A stretch of DNA of 7,381 nt from Pseudomonadota bacterium. GTDB taxonomy: Bacteria > Pseudomonadota > Alphaproteobacteria > Acetobacterales > Acetobacteraceae. The position numbers and the translations under genes are program-made. Numbering within the stretch: position 1 is the first letter of the stretch; each line of letters begins with the position of its first letter. Of this stretch, positions 7,012 to 7,381 are shown one piece after another. The notes under the pieces were generated by a model. It was not told the origin of the DNA and searched no databases. It worked only from the letters and a program-made list of their open reading frames with translations. Location of the stretch: contig JAJZVE010000221.1 in NCBI GenBank assembly GCA_021845835.1, positions 1 to 7,381 of the forward strand, read 5' to 3'.

Positions 7012-7381
7012 TTACAGCAGGCGCGGCGGCGAGGGGGGCGGCGGCGCCGCGCTCTCGGGCGGGCTGTCGGCCGCGCCCATCTCGCTCAGGACGGCGGCGG
7101 CGACGGCGCGGCTGATCGGGCCACCGGCGGCGAGCGCGGCGCGGTCCAGCCGGGCCGCCGCTTCCCGCACCGCCGCCGGCGTGCGTGGCAGGCGGGCGAG
7201 CAGCCAGGCCTGCACGGCTTCCGACACGGCGATCTGGCGCTCGGCCAGCAGACGCGCGAGCAGGGCGCGCAGCAGCTCGTCCTCGGCCGGTCGGATTTCC
7301 ACCGCCGCGGTGGCGCGCAGGCGGCTGGCGAGGTCGGGCAGCGCGACCGGCCAGCGTGCCGGCGGCGTGCGGCCGGCGAGC
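7012..7381 (-). CDS. hdaA: DnaA regulatory inactivator Hda/HdaA (3' part; start lies beyond the window)
   Basis: DnaA-related AAA+ protein that, with the DNA-loaded beta clamp, stimulates ATP hydrolysis by DnaA and so limits replication initiation. The last 122 residues are present, open to the window edge and ending in TAA. The segment beginning [22 protein letters not shown] matches the Hda/DnaA box VI-VII region; LPDLASRL is also found in E. coli Hda. The Arg of this motif (codon 7321-7323) aligns with the arginine finger needed to trigger DnaA ATPase. The helical lid follows ([51 protein letters not shown]), containing the sensor 2 region. There is no DnaA-type helix-turn-helix DNA-binding domain after it, so it is Hda and not DnaA. 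The beta-clamp-binding motif expected at the N-terminus is outside the window. The protein ends in an unusual proline-rich tail ([19 protein letters not shown]). The gene lies upstream of ppk-ppx, an order common in alphaproteobacteria. Confidence 0.9.
   Translation of the reverse strand, partial: LAGRTPPARWPVALPDLASRLRATAAVEIRPAEDELLRALLARLLAERQIAVSEAVQAWLLARLPRTPAAVREAAARLDRAALAAGGPISRAVAAAVLSEMGAADSPPESAAPPPPSPPRLL

Noticed and set aside
4677..7115. 812-codon open frame on the plus strand, antisense to ppk and part of hda
   Set aside because: It is the reverse complement of conserved PPK1 coding sequence. The translation is dominated by Arg, His, Gln and Ala with no family features, so it is a GC-driven shadow.
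1..7381. Mobile element, defence system, CRISPR array or secondary-metabolite cluster
   Set aside because: All space is taken by housekeeping genes with short gaps. There are no terminal repeats, integrase or transposase, no repeat-spacer pattern, and no shift in base composition. The ACP and KS genes are the fatty acid type with fabG beside them, not polyketide enzymes.

Overview
The window is a compact, very GC-rich stretch of ordinary bacterial chromosome. Protein similarities, recognised from memory, point to an alphaproteobacterium, possibly Rhodospirillales/Acetobacteraceae. The lineage is inferred from the GC bias, the sequence styles of PPK1, Ppx and Hda, and the hda-ppk-ppx order common in that class. 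No rRNA, tRNA, insertion sequence, CRISPR array or phage gene is visible.

Positions 1-3140 (plus strand) hold the end of a type II fatty acid synthesis cluster: the 3' part of fabG (3-oxoacyl-ACP reductase), acpP (acyl carrier protein), fabF (3-oxoacyl-ACP synthase II), and mltG (membrane-anchored endolytic murein transglycosylase). FabG, AcpP and FabF work together in acyl-chain elongation: AcpP carries the chain, FabF condenses it with malonyl-ACP and FabG reduces the product. MltG belongs to cell-wall synthesis but overlaps the fabF stop and is probably translated with it. Its best start is a CTG that keeps the N-terminal membrane anchor.

Positions 3166-7381 (minus strand) hold a second unit, transcribed toward the first: hda (5' part outside the window), ppk (polyphosphate kinase 1) and ppx (exopolyphosphatase, Ppx/GppA family). 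PPK1 makes polyphosphate from ATP, Ppx removes it, and Hda inactivates the replication initiator DnaA. ppk and ppx are separated by 2 nt and look translationally coupled. The units meet tail to tail across 25 bp that contain a GC-rich inverted repeat.

The two non-coding stretches of note are 154 bp each: 451-604 (fabG to acpP, with a possible hairpin plus TTT and the acpP ribosome binding site) and 6858-7011 (hda to ppk). I see no previously undescribed system here. The points worth a second look are the non-standard mltG start, the junction hairpin, the acpP leader, the Hda tail and the hda-ppk-ppx linkage.
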